From the NCBI GenBank assembly GCA_963693035.2, contig CAXMMQ010000012.1, forward strand, positions 59,205 to 123,204: DNA of 64,000 nt, read 5' to 3'. This document shows, one piece after another, positions 24,173 to 33,991 of this stretch. The translations under genes were made by a program, and so were the position numbers. Source of the stretch: Lichenicoccus sp963693035 (GTDB lineage Bacteria > Pseudomonadota > Alphaproteobacteria > Acetobacterales > Acetobacteraceae). The notes under the pieces were generated by a model, which saw nothing but the letters and a program-made list of their open reading frames with translations, was not told where the DNA came from and did no database searches. The stretch's first letter is position 1. Each line of letters begins with the position of its first letter.

Positions 24173-26446
24173 GTGGCACAGACAACTGATGGCTTGGGCG
24201 ACAGCATCGGTGACACCCGGAGTTCGGCTACCCGAGGTTCTGGCGCATCAGGACATGTCGATGGCCGTCTGGTACGTCTGCGCGCGGTGATGGCGGCGGC
24301 ACGCTATCACGGCGCCGAACTGGTGGTGGCGGACTATCGCGGGCCGGTCGCCGAAACGACTCCGTCGCCGGCGAGCCTGGTGCTGTGGCTGAACGAGCAG
24401 GGCATGGTCGCCAAGGCGATGTCGCTCAAGTTCCGCTACCTGGTCCGCATGACCAACACGCCGCCGTTCGTGCTGATCTTCAAGGATGGCGGCGCCGGAC
24501 TGTTCGTCGGCGCCGATCCCGCGCGTGGCGTGGTATGGCTGCGCGATCCGATGGGCACCGAGGGCGATGTCCCGGTCGCGGTCGACGAGTTGCGTTTGTC
24601 GCAGGTCTGGACTGGCGATGTCGTGCTGGTGCAGCGCAGCCGCAACCAGTCCGAGACCGAGGCGCCGATCAATCTCGGCTGGCTCACGCGCATGGTGCTG
24701 CGCGAGCGCCGCTCGCTGCGCGACATCTCGATCGCCTCGGTCGTGCTCAGCCTGCTTACCATCTTTCCCGCGCTGATCGTCATGCAGGTGATCGACAAGG
24801 TGGTGAACCATCATTCGATGGCCACCCTGATCGCCATCTCGATGATCATCCTGACGCTGACCTCGTATGAGACGCTGCTCAGCTACGGGCGGCGCGAGAT
24901 CGTGCTGGTGCTCTCGACGAGGCTCGACAGCCGCATCGCGCTGGTGATCTTCTCGCGCCTGCTGTCGCTGCCGCTGGAATATTTCGAGCGCCAGCAGGCC
25001 GGCACGGTGATCGGACGGGTCGCGCAGATCTACAAGGTGCGCGACTTCATCACCGGCAAGCTGATGAGCACCTTCCTCGACATGTTCACCCTGATGGTGA
25101 TCCTGCCGTTCCTGTTCTTCATGTCGTCCACGCTGGCCTGGATGACGATGGCGGCCGCCGGCCTGATCGGCCTGCTGGTGGTGATCTTCATCGGCCCGGT
25201 CGGACGCCTGATCGGCCGCGTGATCGCCGCCGAGATGCGCCGCGCCAACATCATGTACGAGAGCGTCGCCGGCATACGCACGCTGAAGACCCTGGCGCTG
25301 GAGCCGTCGCGCCGGGTCGAGTGGGACATCGCCACCGCCGACGTGGTGCGTGCCAAGCTCGATGCCGGGCGGATGGCGAACTGGCCGTCGACGCTCTCGA
25401 TGCCGCTCGAGATGTTCATCAGCCGCGGCGTGATCCTGGTCGGCGCCTACCTGCTGCTGACCGGCAGCAGCACGCTCGGCGCCGGCGGCCTGGTCGCCTT
25501 CATGATGCTGGGTGGTCGTGTCGCCGCCCCACTGGTCTCGCTCGCCAAGCTGCTGGAGGAGTTCACCGAGGTGCGCTCGGCGCTGGGCGAGGCCGGCGCG
25601 GTGCTGAACCAGCCGACCGAGACCAAGGCGCTGACCAACGGCATGCGGCCGCGCATCGAGGGCGCTCTCTCCTTCGAGGACGTCAACTTCACCTATCCCG
25701 CCGGCAGCACCAAGGCGCTCGACGAGGTCACCTTCGACATCCCGGCCGGCACCTCGCTCGGCGTGGTCGGGCGGAGCGGCTCGGGCAAGTCCACCCTGAC
25801 CCGGCTGCTGCAGGGGGTCAGCCGCAACTATACCGGCTTCCTCAAGCTCGACGGCATCGACCTGCGCGAGATCAACCTCACCCATCTGCGCAAGTCGTTC
25901 GGCGTGGTGCTGCAGGACAACTTCCTGTTCCGTGGCACTATTCGTGATAATATTACCGCGAATAGACCCGGGCTGACGCTGGAGGATGCGGTGCGCGCCG
26001 CCCGCCTGGCCGGCGCCGAGGAGTTCATCGAACGCATGCCTGGCGGCTACGAGACCTGGATCGAGGAGGGCTCGACCAACATCTCCGGCGGCCAGCGCCA
26101 GCGCCTGGCCATCGCGCGCGCGGTGATCACCGACCCCAAGCTGATGATCCTCGACGAGGCCACCTCCGCGCTCGATCCCGAGAGCGAGGCGCTGGTCAAC
26201 GCCAACCTCAAGCGGATCAGCAAGGGGCGCACGATGATCATCGTCTCGCATCGGCTGTCGTCGCTGGTCGATTGCGACCTGATCCTGGTGATGGAACGCG
26301 GCAAGGTGGCCGACCTCGCGCCGCACGAGGTGCTGGTCGAGCGCTGCGCGATCTACCGCCAGCTCTGGCTGCAGCAGAACCGCCATCTCGACCCACAGGG
26401 CAACAAGCGCGTGACCCCGGCCCCGCTGCTGGCCGAGGGAGACTGA
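24173..26446 (+). CDS. Type I secretion system permease/ATPase (HlyB/LapB-like)
   Basis: A 757-residue ABC exporter. The N-terminal 150 residues form a C39 peptidase-like domain without the catalytic cysteine (LRAVMAAARYHGAELVV), as in exporters that do not cleave their cargo. A six-helix membrane domain (about 165-470) follows. The nucleotide-binding domain has Walker A GRSGSGKST (about 532-540), signature NISGGQRQRLAIARA (about 637) and Walker B LMILDEATSALD. GTG 24173 follows AGAGGGAAG. It opens a collinear six-gene cluster and ends four bases before its adaptor gene. No outer-membrane TolC partner or RTX substrate is in the window. The 226-base gap upstream is AT-richer than its surroundings and holds no recognisable gene. 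Confidence 0.93.
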   Translation: MAQTTDGLGDSIGDTRSSATRGSGASGHVDGRLVRLRAVMAAARYHGAELVVADYRGPVAETTPSPASLVLWLNEQGMVAKAMSLKFRYLVRMTNTPPFVLIFKDGGAGLFVGADPARGVVWLRDPMGTEGDVPVAVDELRLSQVWTGDVVLVQRSRNQSETEAPINLGWLTRMVLRERRSLRDISIASVVLSLLTIFPALIVMQVIDKVVNHHSMATLIAISMIILTLTSYETLLSYGRREIVLVLSTRLDSRIALVIFSRLLSLPLEYFERQQAGTVIGRVAQIYKVRDFITGKLMSTFLDMFTLMVILPFLFFMSSTLAWMTMAAAGLIGLLVVIFIGPVGRLIGRVIAAEMRRANIMYESVAGIRTLKTLALEPSRRVEWDIATADVVRAKLDAGRMANWPSTLSMPLEMFISRGVILVGAYLLLTGSSTLGAGGLVAFMMLGGRVAAPLVSLAKLLEEFTEVRSALGEAGAVLNQPTETKALTNGMRPRIEGALSFEDVNFTYPAGSTKALDEVTFDIPAGTSLGVVGRSGSGKSTLTRLLQGVSRNYTGFLKLDGIDLREINLTHLRKSFGVVLQDNFLFRGTIRDNITANRPGLTLEDAVRAARLAGAEEFIERMPGGYETWIEEGSTNISGGQRQRLAIARAVITDPKLMILDEATSALDPESEALVNANLKRISKGRTMIIVSHRLSSLVDCDLILVMERGKVADLAPHEVLVERCAIYRQLWLQQNRHLDPQGNKRVTPAPLLAEGD

Positions 26447-26449
26447 GCC

Positions 26450-27916
26450 ATGGCCAAGACCGATCTCGTCGCAGCCGGCGGCAAGCTCCCCGGCGGCAAT
26501 GCGGGCGGAGGCAGCGGGCCGAGCACGCCGCGCCGGCGTCGCCGCGAGGAGGACCTGCCGCAGGCGCTGCTCGAGTTCCACTCGCCCAGCGCCGCCCTGG
26601 TGGCGATGCCGCCGTCGCCGGTGGCCCGCTACATCATCTGGATCGTCGGCTCGATGGCGATCACCATGCTCACCGTGATGGGCACCTTCCCGCTCGACCG
26701 CGTCGTCACCACGCCGGGCGAACTGGTCTCGACGGCGCCCACCATGCTGGTGCAGCCGCTTGAGACCGCGATCGTGAAATCGATCGACGTCAAGGAGGGC
26801 GAGGTGGTCCGCCGCGGCCAGATCCTCGCCCATCTCGACCCGACCATCACCGGCGCCGACGAGGACAATTTGCGCGCCCAGACCTACGCCTACGACGCAC
26901 AGATCAAGCGGCTGCAGGCCGAAGCGGAGGGTATTGCCTACCGTCCCGATCTCGCCAACCCGGCCTCGACCGCGGAGGCGGCCGCCTACATGCGACGGCA
27001 GGCCGAGTTCCGCGCCAAGGTGCTGAACTACACCCAGCAGATCAACGCGCTGCGCACCGACGTCAGCGGGTTCCAGGCTTCGGCGGCGATGTATGCCGGG
27101 CGCGTGCGGCTCGCGCAGGACGTGCACAACATGCGCATGGAGCTGCAGCACGACCAGGTCGGCAGCCGGCTGTCGTCGCTGTCGGCGCAGGACGACCTGA
27201 TGGAGATGCAGCGCTCGCAGATCACCGCGCAGGAAAGCGCCGCCGGCGCGCGCGGCAAGCTCGCCGCCATGCTCGCCGAGCAGGAAGGCTTCGTGCAGAA
27301 CTGGAAGGCGCAGATCTACCAGGACCTCACCGACGCCCAGCACAAATACTACGAGGCGCGCGGCGACCTCGAAAAGGCGGTGCTGCGGCAGAGCCTGGTG
27401 GTGATGCGCGCCCAGGCCGATGCGGTCGTGCTGACGATCGCCAAGGTGTCGGTGGGCTCGGTGCTGAGCCCGGCCACCCAGTTCATCACCCTGGTGCCGC
27501 TCGACGCACCGCTCGAGGTCGAGGCCAAGCTGAAGGGCACGGATTCCGGCTACGTGAAGCTTGGCGACCAGGCGCTGATCAAGTTCGCTACCTTCGCCTA
27601 CACCCAGTATGGCGGCGCCACCGCCACGGTGCGCAATGTCAGCGCCGACAGCTTCAGCAAGGACCAGCAGCAGGCCAGCCAGCCGGGCGGCTCGGATGGC
27701 GCACAGGGCAACGCGGTCCCGGGCGGCTCGCCCGACACGTACTACCGGATCCGCCTCAGGGTCGACAGCTACACGCTGCACGGCGTGCCGAACTACTTCC
27801 ATCCGGTGCCGGGCATGCCGGTGACGGCGGACATCAAGGTCGGCAAGCGCACCATCCTGCGCTACCTGCTCAGCACCGTGCTGCCGGTGGCGACCGAAGG
27901 GATGCGCGAACCGTGA
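26450..27916 (+). CDS. HlyD family type I secretion periplasmic adaptor
   Basis: A 488-residue membrane fusion protein. An N-terminal cytoplasmic stretch rich in Arg and Gly precedes one membrane helix (IIWIVGSMAITMLTVMG, about 60-80). A lipoyl-type half-motif (IVKSIDVKEGEVVRRGQILAHLD) and a long coiled coil (about 145-300) follow, then a beta-barrel domain with VPLDAPLEVEAKL. A Gln/Ser/Gly-rich insertion (DQQQASQPGGSDG) interrupts the barrel near residue 410. It bridges the ATPase to an outer-membrane channel. Starts three bases after the ATPase stop. Confidence 0.93.
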   Translation: MAKTDLVAAGGKLPGGNAGGGSGPSTPRRRRREEDLPQALLEFHSPSAALVAMPPSPVARYIIWIVGSMAITMLTVMGTFPLDRVVTTPGELVSTAPTMLVQPLETAIVKSIDVKEGEVVRRGQILAHLDPTITGADEDNLRAQTYAYDAQIKRLQAEAEGIAYRPDLANPASTAEAAAYMRRQAEFRAKVLNYTQQINALRTDVSGFQASAAMYAGRVRLAQDVHNMRMELQHDQVGSRLSSLSAQDDLMEMQRSQITAQESAAGARGKLAAMLAEQEGFVQNWKAQIYQDLTDAQHKYYEARGDLEKAVLRQSLVVMRAQADAVVLTIAKVSVGSVLSPATQFITLVPLDAPLEVEAKLKGTDSGYVKLGDQALIKFATFAYTQYGGATATVRNVSADSFSKDQQQASQPGGSDGAQGNAVPGGSPDTYYRIRLRVDSYTLHGVPNYFHPVPGMPVTADIKVGKRTILRYLLSTVLPVATEGMREP

Positions 27917-27932
27917 CGCGCTCCTCCTGAGC

Positions 27933-29786
27933 ATGGCTCGACTTGGCATCTGGCTGGGCTCGCTGTTCTCGCCGGCAGGCAAGCTCGCCTACGCGCAGCG
28001 CCTGATCGAGGCGGGCGACACCAAGCGCGCATTCGCGCCGCTGACCGCGGCGGCCAGAGCCGGTATACCGGAGGCGCAGTTCCGGGTCGGGCGTGCCTAT
28101 CTCGACGGCGCCGGCGTGCCGGTAAGCCGCGAGGAGGGCGCGCGTTGGATGCAGCGCGCCGCCGAGGCCGGCTGGGTCGAGGCGCAGTTCGTGCTGGCGA
28201 CCCTGCACCTGTTCGGCCTGGGCGCCACCGGCGGCACGATGGCGCTGTTCTCGCCCGGACCCGAACAGGCCACCGCCCGCGCCGACTTCACCCAGGCCGC
28301 GCATTGGGCGAAGCAGGCCGCCGAGGCCGGCTCACCGGACGGACAGGCGCTGTACGGCTATATCCTGACCTCGGGGCCGGAGGAGTTGCGCGACCTCGAG
28401 CTGGCCGGCCACTGGTACGGCAAGTCCGCCGCCGCCGGCTCTGCCCAGGGCGCCCTCGGTCTGGGGCTGGCGCTGCTGGCGCGTGCCGACGATCCCGAGA
28501 TCCAGCAGCAGGCTGCCATCGAGCTCGCCAAGGCGGCGGCCGGCGGGCTCGCCACCGCGATCTACCTGCTCGGCGTGATGACCGAGCGCGGCGCCGGCGT
28601 GCAGCAGGACCTGCAGGCGGCCGCCGCCCTCTACCGCCAGGCGGCCGAGAAGGGGGTGCGGTCCGGGCAGGCGCGCTACGGGCTGGCGCTGATGCAGGGG
28701 CGCGGCGTGCAACGCGACCTGCAGGGCGGCGAGACCTGGCTGCGCAAGGCGGCGCTGGCCGGCGACGGCGAGGCGGCGGCCCTGATCGGCGATCTGTATG
28801 CCAAGGGCGGCGACCTGCCGCCGAACTATGCGGAGGCGGCGACCTGGTACGGCCGCGCGGCGGAGCAGGGCCATGCCGCGGCTGCCCGCGCCCTCGGGCT
28901 GCTGTATCTGACCGGCGCCGGCGTGCAGCGCGACCCGGAGGAGGCGGCGCGCTGGTTCCGCCGCTCCGCCGAGGCGGGCGACCACGCGGCCGGGGTGGAT
29001 CTCGCCAACCTGGTGATGGGCGATGCCGGGGCCGAGGCCGACCGCGTCGCGACACGCGAGCGCTTCGAGAAGGCGGCGAGCGACGGCGACCTGGTGGCGG
29101 CGTTCAATTTCGGCGTCTGCCTGGCCGAGGGTGTGGGCGTCGAGCGCGACGAGCGCAAGGCGGCGATGTGGCTGCGCCGGGCCGCCGATGGCGTGGTGAA
29201 CGCGCAGTACTGGTATGGCCGGATGCTGACCGAGGGTCGTGGCGTCGAGGTGGACCTCAAGGAGGGCCGGCACTGGATCGCGCGCGCCGCAAAGGCGGGC
29301 ATGGCGGACGCCCAGGTCGCCTATGCCGAGTTGCTGCTCGGCGGCCGTGGCGGCGACCGCGACCATGCGGCGGCGCTCGAGATGTTCGAGCGCGCGGCGG
29401 CCGCGGGCCAGGTCAACGCCATCTTCGCGGTCGGCGCGATGCATGGCGGCGGCCACGAGATCCCCGAGAACCGCGTCCTGGCGCAGAGCTTCTTCCGGCA
29501 GGCGGCGGAGCGGGGACACGCCAAGGCGCAGCTCATGCTGGGCCGCTATCTCGCGCGCGGGGTCGCGGGCGAGACCGATCTGGCGGCCGCCCGGCTGTGG
29601 CTGCAGCGTGCCCGCGCGCAGGGCGACGGCAATGCGGAGGCCGAGCTCGCGCGTCTCGGCGAGCAGGCACCCGTGAAGCCTGATCCGCTCAAGCCTAGTA
29701 CCGACAGGAGCGGTTCCGGCAAGCCGCTGGCCGAGGGGGCAGACCGGCCGGTGCCCCTGGTCGCCCGCGCCGCCTCCGGAAAGTGA
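27933..29786 (+). CDS. Sel1-repeat (TPR-like) protein
   Basis: A 617-residue protein built almost entirely of Sel1-like repeats of about 36 residues, each with an A-x2-G-x5-A core (for example EEGARWMQRAAEAGWVEAQF, and EEAARWFRRSAEAGDHAAGV). Around 14 units can be counted. There is no signal peptide and no membrane helix after the N-terminal ARLGIWLGSLFSPAG. Such repeats form superhelical scaffolds for protein contacts. It follows the adaptor by 16 bases and precedes the glycosyltransferase, so it may gather the cargo or the modifying enzymes at the exporter. That role is inferred. Confidence 0.88.
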   Translation: MARLGIWLGSLFSPAGKLAYAQRLIEAGDTKRAFAPLTAAARAGIPEAQFRVGRAYLDGAGVPVSREEGARWMQRAAEAGWVEAQFVLATLHLFGLGATGGTMALFSPGPEQATARADFTQAAHWAKQAAEAGSPDGQALYGYILTSGPEELRDLELAGHWYGKSAAAGSAQGALGLGLALLARADDPEIQQQAAIELAKAAAGGLATAIYLLGVMTERGAGVQQDLQAAAALYRQAAEKGVRSGQARYGLALMQGRGVQRDLQGGETWLRKAALAGDGEAAALIGDLYAKGGDLPPNYAEAATWYGRAAEQGHAAAARALGLLYLTGAGVQRDPEEAARWFRRSAEAGDHAAGVDLANLVMGDAGAEADRVATRERFEKAASDGDLVAAFNFGVCLAEGVGVERDERKAAMWLRRAADGVVNAQYWYGRMLTEGRGVEVDLKEGRHWIARAAKAGMADAQVAYAELLLGGRGGDRDHAAALEMFERAAAAGQVNAIFAVGAMHGGGHEIPENRVLAQSFFRQAAERGHAKAQLMLGRYLARGVAGETDLAAARLWLQRARAQGDGNAEAELARLGEQAPVKPDPLKPSTDRSGSGKPLAEGADRPVPLVARAASGK

Positions 29787-29811
29787 ACCGTCCCGCGGCC
29801 ACCGGCCTGCG

Positions 29812-32796
29812 ATGCGCCTGCGCGTAGCGCGGGTCACGGAAACCCACCGGGCGGCCTGGCTGGCCTGGACCCAGGAGCAGGCGCAGGCGGCGTTCCTGCG
29901 CGGCCGCCAGGCGCAGGCGGACGGCGCCAGTGCCGACGCGGCGCGCTGGTTCGAGCGCGCGCAGCGGATCAGCGGCGGCGCGCCGCAGGTCGATTTCATG
30001 CTGGCGCTGGCGCGGCTGGAGACCGATCCGGCCCGCGCGGTGCCGCTGCTGCGCGACCTGCTGCGACGGTTCGACTTCCGCGAGGGCTGGATCGCCCTGG
30101 CCGGCGCGCAGCACGCCCTTGGCGCGCATGACGAGGCCGCCCGCGCGCTGTCGCAGGCGTTGTCGCGGCATGCGCCGGCCGACTGGCTGTTCGCGCAGAT
30201 GGCGGCCATCGCGCGCGCCGCGCTGTGGCCGGGCTGGTGCGGCCTCTCGGGCTACGGCCGGCTGCTGGTCGATGGCGGCGACGCGTTCGCGGCACCCCTG
30301 GTCGAGATCCTGCTGGACGGCGCGCCGGTGCGCGCGCTGCCCCCGGACTGGCGTCGTGCCGCGCGGATCGAGCTGAGGCGGCGTGGCGCGGCGCTGCTCG
30401 GCAGCCCGTTGCAGGTCGCCTCGATCCTGCGCTGCGAAGGCTTCGTCGAGTGGCGCGACGACATGCTGCAAGGCTGGCTCTGGCATCCGGGCGAGGCCGA
30501 GCGCGCGCCGCTGCTGACGATAGAGAGCGAGGACGGCACGCCGGGCACGCACCGGCTGGAGGAGTTCGCCGCGCAGATCGATGCCGAGGCGCCGCTGGTG
30601 CGGCCGCGCGGCTTTGCCATCCCGGCGGCGGCGCTGCCGGACGGGATCCTGCGGCTGCACGGGGAGGACGGGCGCCAGCTGTCCGGCAGCCCGATCAGCC
30701 GCCCCGCGACCGAACGCCCTCCGCCGGCACGATCCAGGGCGCGCGCTATCGGCACGGCGCGGCCGGCGCCGGGACCGGACGTGGTGATCCCGGTCCATCG
30801 CGACCTGCAGCGCACCCTGGCCTGCATCGCCAGCGTGCAGGTCGCACTCGGCACGCGCGGGCGGATCGTGGTGGTGGACGATGCCGGCCCGGAGCCGCTG
30901 CTGGCGCAGGCGCTGGGCGCGCTTGCCGCCGCGGGCGCGATCGTGCTGATCCGGCATGCGGTCAATCGCGGCTTTCCCGCCAGCGCCAATGCCGGCATCG
31001 CCGCCTGCCGTGGCCGCGACGTCGTGCTGCTCAACAGCGACACCCTGGTGCCGCCCGGCTGCTTCGAGGCCCTGCGCGCCTGCGCCTACAGCGCGCCCGA
31101 CATCGGCAGCGTGACGCCGCTTTCCAACGACGCCAGCATCTTCAGCTATCCCGACCACCGCGCGCACAACCGCATGCCGGACGCGGCCGGCGTGGCTGCC
31201 CTGATGACGCTGGCGCAGCGGGCGAATGGCGCCGGCACCGTCGAGGTGCCGACCGGCCATGGAAGCTGTCTCTACCTGCGACGCGACTGCCTGCGCGCCT
31301 GCCTGCATGACGGCCTGGTGTTCCGCGAGGACCTGTTCGCCCAGGGCTATGGGGAGGAGAACGAGTTCTGCATGCGTGCCAATGTTCGTGGCTGGCGGCA
31401 TGTCGCGGCACCCGGGGTCTATGTCGGCCATGCCGGGCATGCCTCGTTCGCGCCGAGCCTGGGCGGCGCCCGGCTCGCCCTGATGCGGCGCAACCTCGAG
31501 ACGGTGAACCGGCTGCATCCCGGCTACGATGCGCGGGTGCTGGCGCACATCGCCGCCGACCCGCTGGCCGATGCGCGCCGGCGCATCGACCGGCTGCGCT
31601 TCGTCGCCGGCCGGGGCGCGCCGCCGCGCGCGGTCCTGCTGATCACGCACGACGAGACCGGTGGGGTCGCGCGCATCGTCGGCGAGCGGGCGGCGGCGAT
31701 CGCGCGGTGCGGCCTGCGTCCGATCGTGCTGCGTCCGGTGCAGGGCGGCGGCTGCCTGGTCGACGTGCCGGTGGCAGGCGAGGCCGACCGGCGCACCACC
31801 CCCAACCTGGTCTTCGAGCTGCCGCGCGAGATCGACCTGCTGGTGGCGCTGCTCGCCGGCGAGGGGCTGGCCTATGCCGAGTGGCACCATTTCCTCGGCC
31901 ACCACCCGGTGTTGCGCAGCCTGTGCGACCGCCTCGGAGTGCCGTTCGATGTGGTGATCCACGACTATGCCAGCTTCTGCGAGCGCATCGCGCTGGTCGG
32001 GCCGGCGGGACGCTACTGCGGCGAGCCCGACCTTGCCGGCTGCGATGCCTGCGTCGCGGGGCAGGGCAGCCTGCTCGGCGAGGTGCTGACGCCCGCACGC
32101 CTGGTGGCGCGCTCGCGCGACGAGCTGGCGCGGGCGCGCCGGGTGATCGCGCCGTCGCTGGATGCCTGCGCCCGCATCGGCCGGCATTTCTTCGGGATCG
32201 TGCCCGATCTGCTGCCGTGGGAGCAGGACCGGCCTGGGCTGTCGCTGCGCGACTTTGCCGATCCGCCGAGCGCTGCGGCCGCCGTTCGGCCGTCCCGGCT
32301 CCCCGGGCGCAAGCGGATCTGCGTGATCGGCGGCATCGGCCGGGAGAAAGGCTACGAGGTGCTGCTGGCCTGCCTGCACGACCGCAACCGGCGCGACCTG
32401 CCGCTCGATTTCATCCTTGTGGGCGCGACCCGCGACGACGACGCGCTGCTTGAGGTCGGCTGCCTAGAGGTCACCGGCGGCTATCGCGAGGACGAGGCGG
32501 TCGCCCTGATCCGGGACCGCGCCTGCGACCTCGCCTGGCTGCCATCGATCTGGCCGGAGACCTGGTGCTTCACCCTGTCGCTGGCCTGGCGCGCCGGCCT
32601 GCCGGCGGTCGCCTTCGATATCGGCGCGCAGGCCGAGCGCATACGCGCCACCGGCCGCGGCGCGGTGCTGCCGCTGGCGCTGCCGGTACCGCTGCTGAAC
32701 GACAGCCTGCTCCGGCTGGGCGGCGGTCCGACCTCGCCAGCGATCGTGGACGGCATGGTGAGAACACGATCTCTTGAGCCGGAAAAGCTGTTATGA
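29812..32796 (+). CDS. Large multidomain glycosyltransferase (GT2 plus GT4-like)
   Basis: A 994-residue protein. Residues 1-150 contain TPR-like helices. About 320-590 is a GT-A, family 2-type transferase: VVIPVHRDLQRTLACI, the nucleotide-sugar motif VVVDDAG, LLNSDTLVP in place of DxD, and a late YGEENEFCMRA. About 600-980 is a GT-B, family 4-like module with LITHDETGGVARIVGERA, VVIHDYASFCERI and KRICVIGGIGREKG, ending in WPETWCFTLSLAWRAGLPAV. A CxxC-type pair (LAGCDACVAG) sits in the second half. No signal peptide. It is likely to build or attach glycans on a cargo or polysaccharide; donor and acceptor are unknown. Confidence 0.85.
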   Translation: MRLRVARVTETHRAAWLAWTQEQAQAAFLRGRQAQADGASADAARWFERAQRISGGAPQVDFMLALARLETDPARAVPLLRDLLRRFDFREGWIALAGAQHALGAHDEAARALSQALSRHAPADWLFAQMAAIARAALWPGWCGLSGYGRLLVDGGDAFAAPLVEILLDGAPVRALPPDWRRAARIELRRRGAALLGSPLQVASILRCEGFVEWRDDMLQGWLWHPGEAERAPLLTIESEDGTPGTHRLEEFAAQIDAEAPLVRPRGFAIPAAALPDGILRLHGEDGRQLSGSPISRPATERPPPARSRARAIGTARPAPGPDVVIPVHRDLQRTLACIASVQVALGTRGRIVVVDDAGPEPLLAQALGALAAAGAIVLIRHAVNRGFPASANAGIAACRGRDVVLLNSDTLVPPGCFEALRACAYSAPDIGSVTPLSNDASIFSYPDHRAHNRMPDAAGVAALMTLAQRANGAGTVEVPTGHGSCLYLRRDCLRACLHDGLVFREDLFAQGYGEENEFCMRANVRGWRHVAAPGVYVGHAGHASFAPSLGGARLALMRRNLETVNRLHPGYDARVLAHIAADPLADARRRIDRLRFVAGRGAPPRAVLLITHDETGGVARIVGERAAAIARCGLRPIVLRPVQGGGCLVDVPVAGEADRRTTPNLVFELPREIDLLVALLAGEGLAYAEWHHFLGHHPVLRSLCDRLGVPFDVVIHDYASFCERIALVGPAGRYCGEPDLAGCDACVAGQGSLLGEVLTPARLVARSRDELARARRVIAPSLDACARIGRHFFGIVPDLLPWEQDRPGLSLRDFADPPSAAAAVRPSRLPGRKRICVIGGIGREKGYEVLLACLHDRNRRDLPLDFILVGATRDDDALLEVGCLEVTGGYREDEAVALIRDRACDLAWLPSIWPETWCFTLSLAWRAGLPAVAFDIGAQAERIRATGRGAVLPLALPVPLLNDSLLRLGGGPTSPAIVDGMVRTRSLEPEKLL

Positions 32797-32869
32797 CGAA
32801 GCAATATCGCGCAGTGCCCTGACCGAGCGTGACACGGCCGCCGGCGCGATCCAGATCGGGAAGCATCCA

Positions 32870-33970
32870 ATGTCGGCAGCCACCAGCCAGAAGCTCGTCG
32901 CGGAGCTCAAGGTCTCCGGTCACCTGATGACCCTGGAGCAGGGGCTGTACTGTGTCTTCCATGCTCCGGGGAGCACGGCCGCCGACCCGCGGACCGGCCT
33001 GCCCGGCGTGCGGATCTCGCATCCGCCGGTTCAGGAACCGGGCCTGCTGACCATCAGCACGTTCGACGAGGAGGGCTGGATCGGCGCCGATGCCAGCGCG
33101 GCGCTGGTGCGCATCAACGGCGCCGCGGCGCAACTGCTGGTGACGATCTACCAGAGTGCGCAGGTGCAGCACGAGGCGCCACGCCTGCAGGTGATGCGGC
33201 TCGGCGACGCCGCCGCCGCCGCCGCTTCCCAGCCGGTGCCGCTTCGTCCGGCTCCCGCCCGCGGTCCGTTCGGCGTCGAGGGGCTGCCAGTGCCTGGTGG
33301 CGCGATGCCTGGAAGCGCCATGCCGGGTGGCGCTGTAGCGCGCGGTTTCTCCGAGGCCAGTGCCGGCAGTCCTGTCGCGGCCATACCTGCGGCCGACGAG
33401 GCCTGGGAGGTCGCGGCGCACATCCAGCGGCGCGGCGACCGTCTCGGGCGGGTCGGGGAATGGATGGGCGAGCGCGGCAGCCAGAACTGGATCGAGGGTT
33501 TCGCGGTGGCGCCGAGCCGGGGGGTACGTCCCGAGAACCTCGAATACCAGGCGGTGCTCGGCAAGGGCTGGCTGTCGCCCTGGTCGGATGGCGGCCAGTA
33601 TTGCGGCAGCCGCGGCATGGCGCTGCCGATCCTGGGCCTGCGCGTGCGGCTCAAGGGAGAGGCAGCCGAGACGCATTCCCTGCGGGTGAGCGCCACCTTC
33701 ACCGACGGCACCACGATGGGTCCGGCGCCGGACACGCAGACCGTCGAGGCCGCCAGCCTGGCGCCGCTGGAGGCCTTCCTGGTCGAGATCTTGCCGAACG
33801 AGGCGGCGGTCGCGGCGCCCGACATTGCGGCAAAGCCGGATGCGGACGAGCCGATCGCCACGATCCTGGACAAGCCATCGGGGGGAAAGGCGGTGCCGGA
33901 GCCGTCGGTGAAGCTGCTGGCCGAGACCGCGGGCAAGGCGTCCGCGGCGCCACGCGCGAAGCGGCGCTGA
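32870..33970 (+). CDS. Protein with a ChW-like domain in the secretion/glycosylation cluster
   Basis: A 366-residue protein without signal peptide. ATG 32870 follows GGGAAG; the frame extends further upstream into the preceding gene. Residues about 1-100 form a beta-rich domain of unknown family, followed by an Ala/Pro/Gly linker with PGGAMPGSAMPGGA. Around residues 220-265, LEYQAVLGKGWLSPWSDGG and then GSRGMALPILGLRVRL match the pattern of clostridial hydrophobic-W (ChW) repeats: aromatic, GW, W, G, GxxG and a closing hydrophobic strand. The tail is Lys/Ala/Pro-rich and basic. Possible roles are a glycan-binding or adaptor protein, or the secreted cargo. Confidence 0.6.
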   Translation: MSAATSQKLVAELKVSGHLMTLEQGLYCVFHAPGSTAADPRTGLPGVRISHPPVQEPGLLTISTFDEEGWIGADASAALVRINGAAAQLLVTIYQSAQVQHEAPRLQVMRLGDAAAAAASQPVPLRPAPARGPFGVEGLPVPGGAMPGSAMPGGAVARGFSEASAGSPVAAIPAADEAWEVAAHIQRRGDRLGRVGEWMGERGSQNWIEGFAVAPSRGVRPENLEYQAVLGKGWLSPWSDGGQYCGSRGMALPILGLRVRLKGEAAETHSLRVSATFTDGTTMGPAPDTQTVEAASLAPLEAFLVEILPNEAAVAAPDIAAKPDADEPIATILDKPSGGKAVPEPSVKLLAETAGKASAAPRAKRR

Positions 33971-33991
33971 CCGGACCTCGAGGCCGCCGCC

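Noticed and set aside
24248..27982. Very long open frame on the minus strand opposite the T1SS genes
   Set aside because: It is antisense to two well-conserved proteins, has a low-complexity His/Arg/Gln-rich translation and no ribosome site. It is a by-product of high GC at the third codon position.
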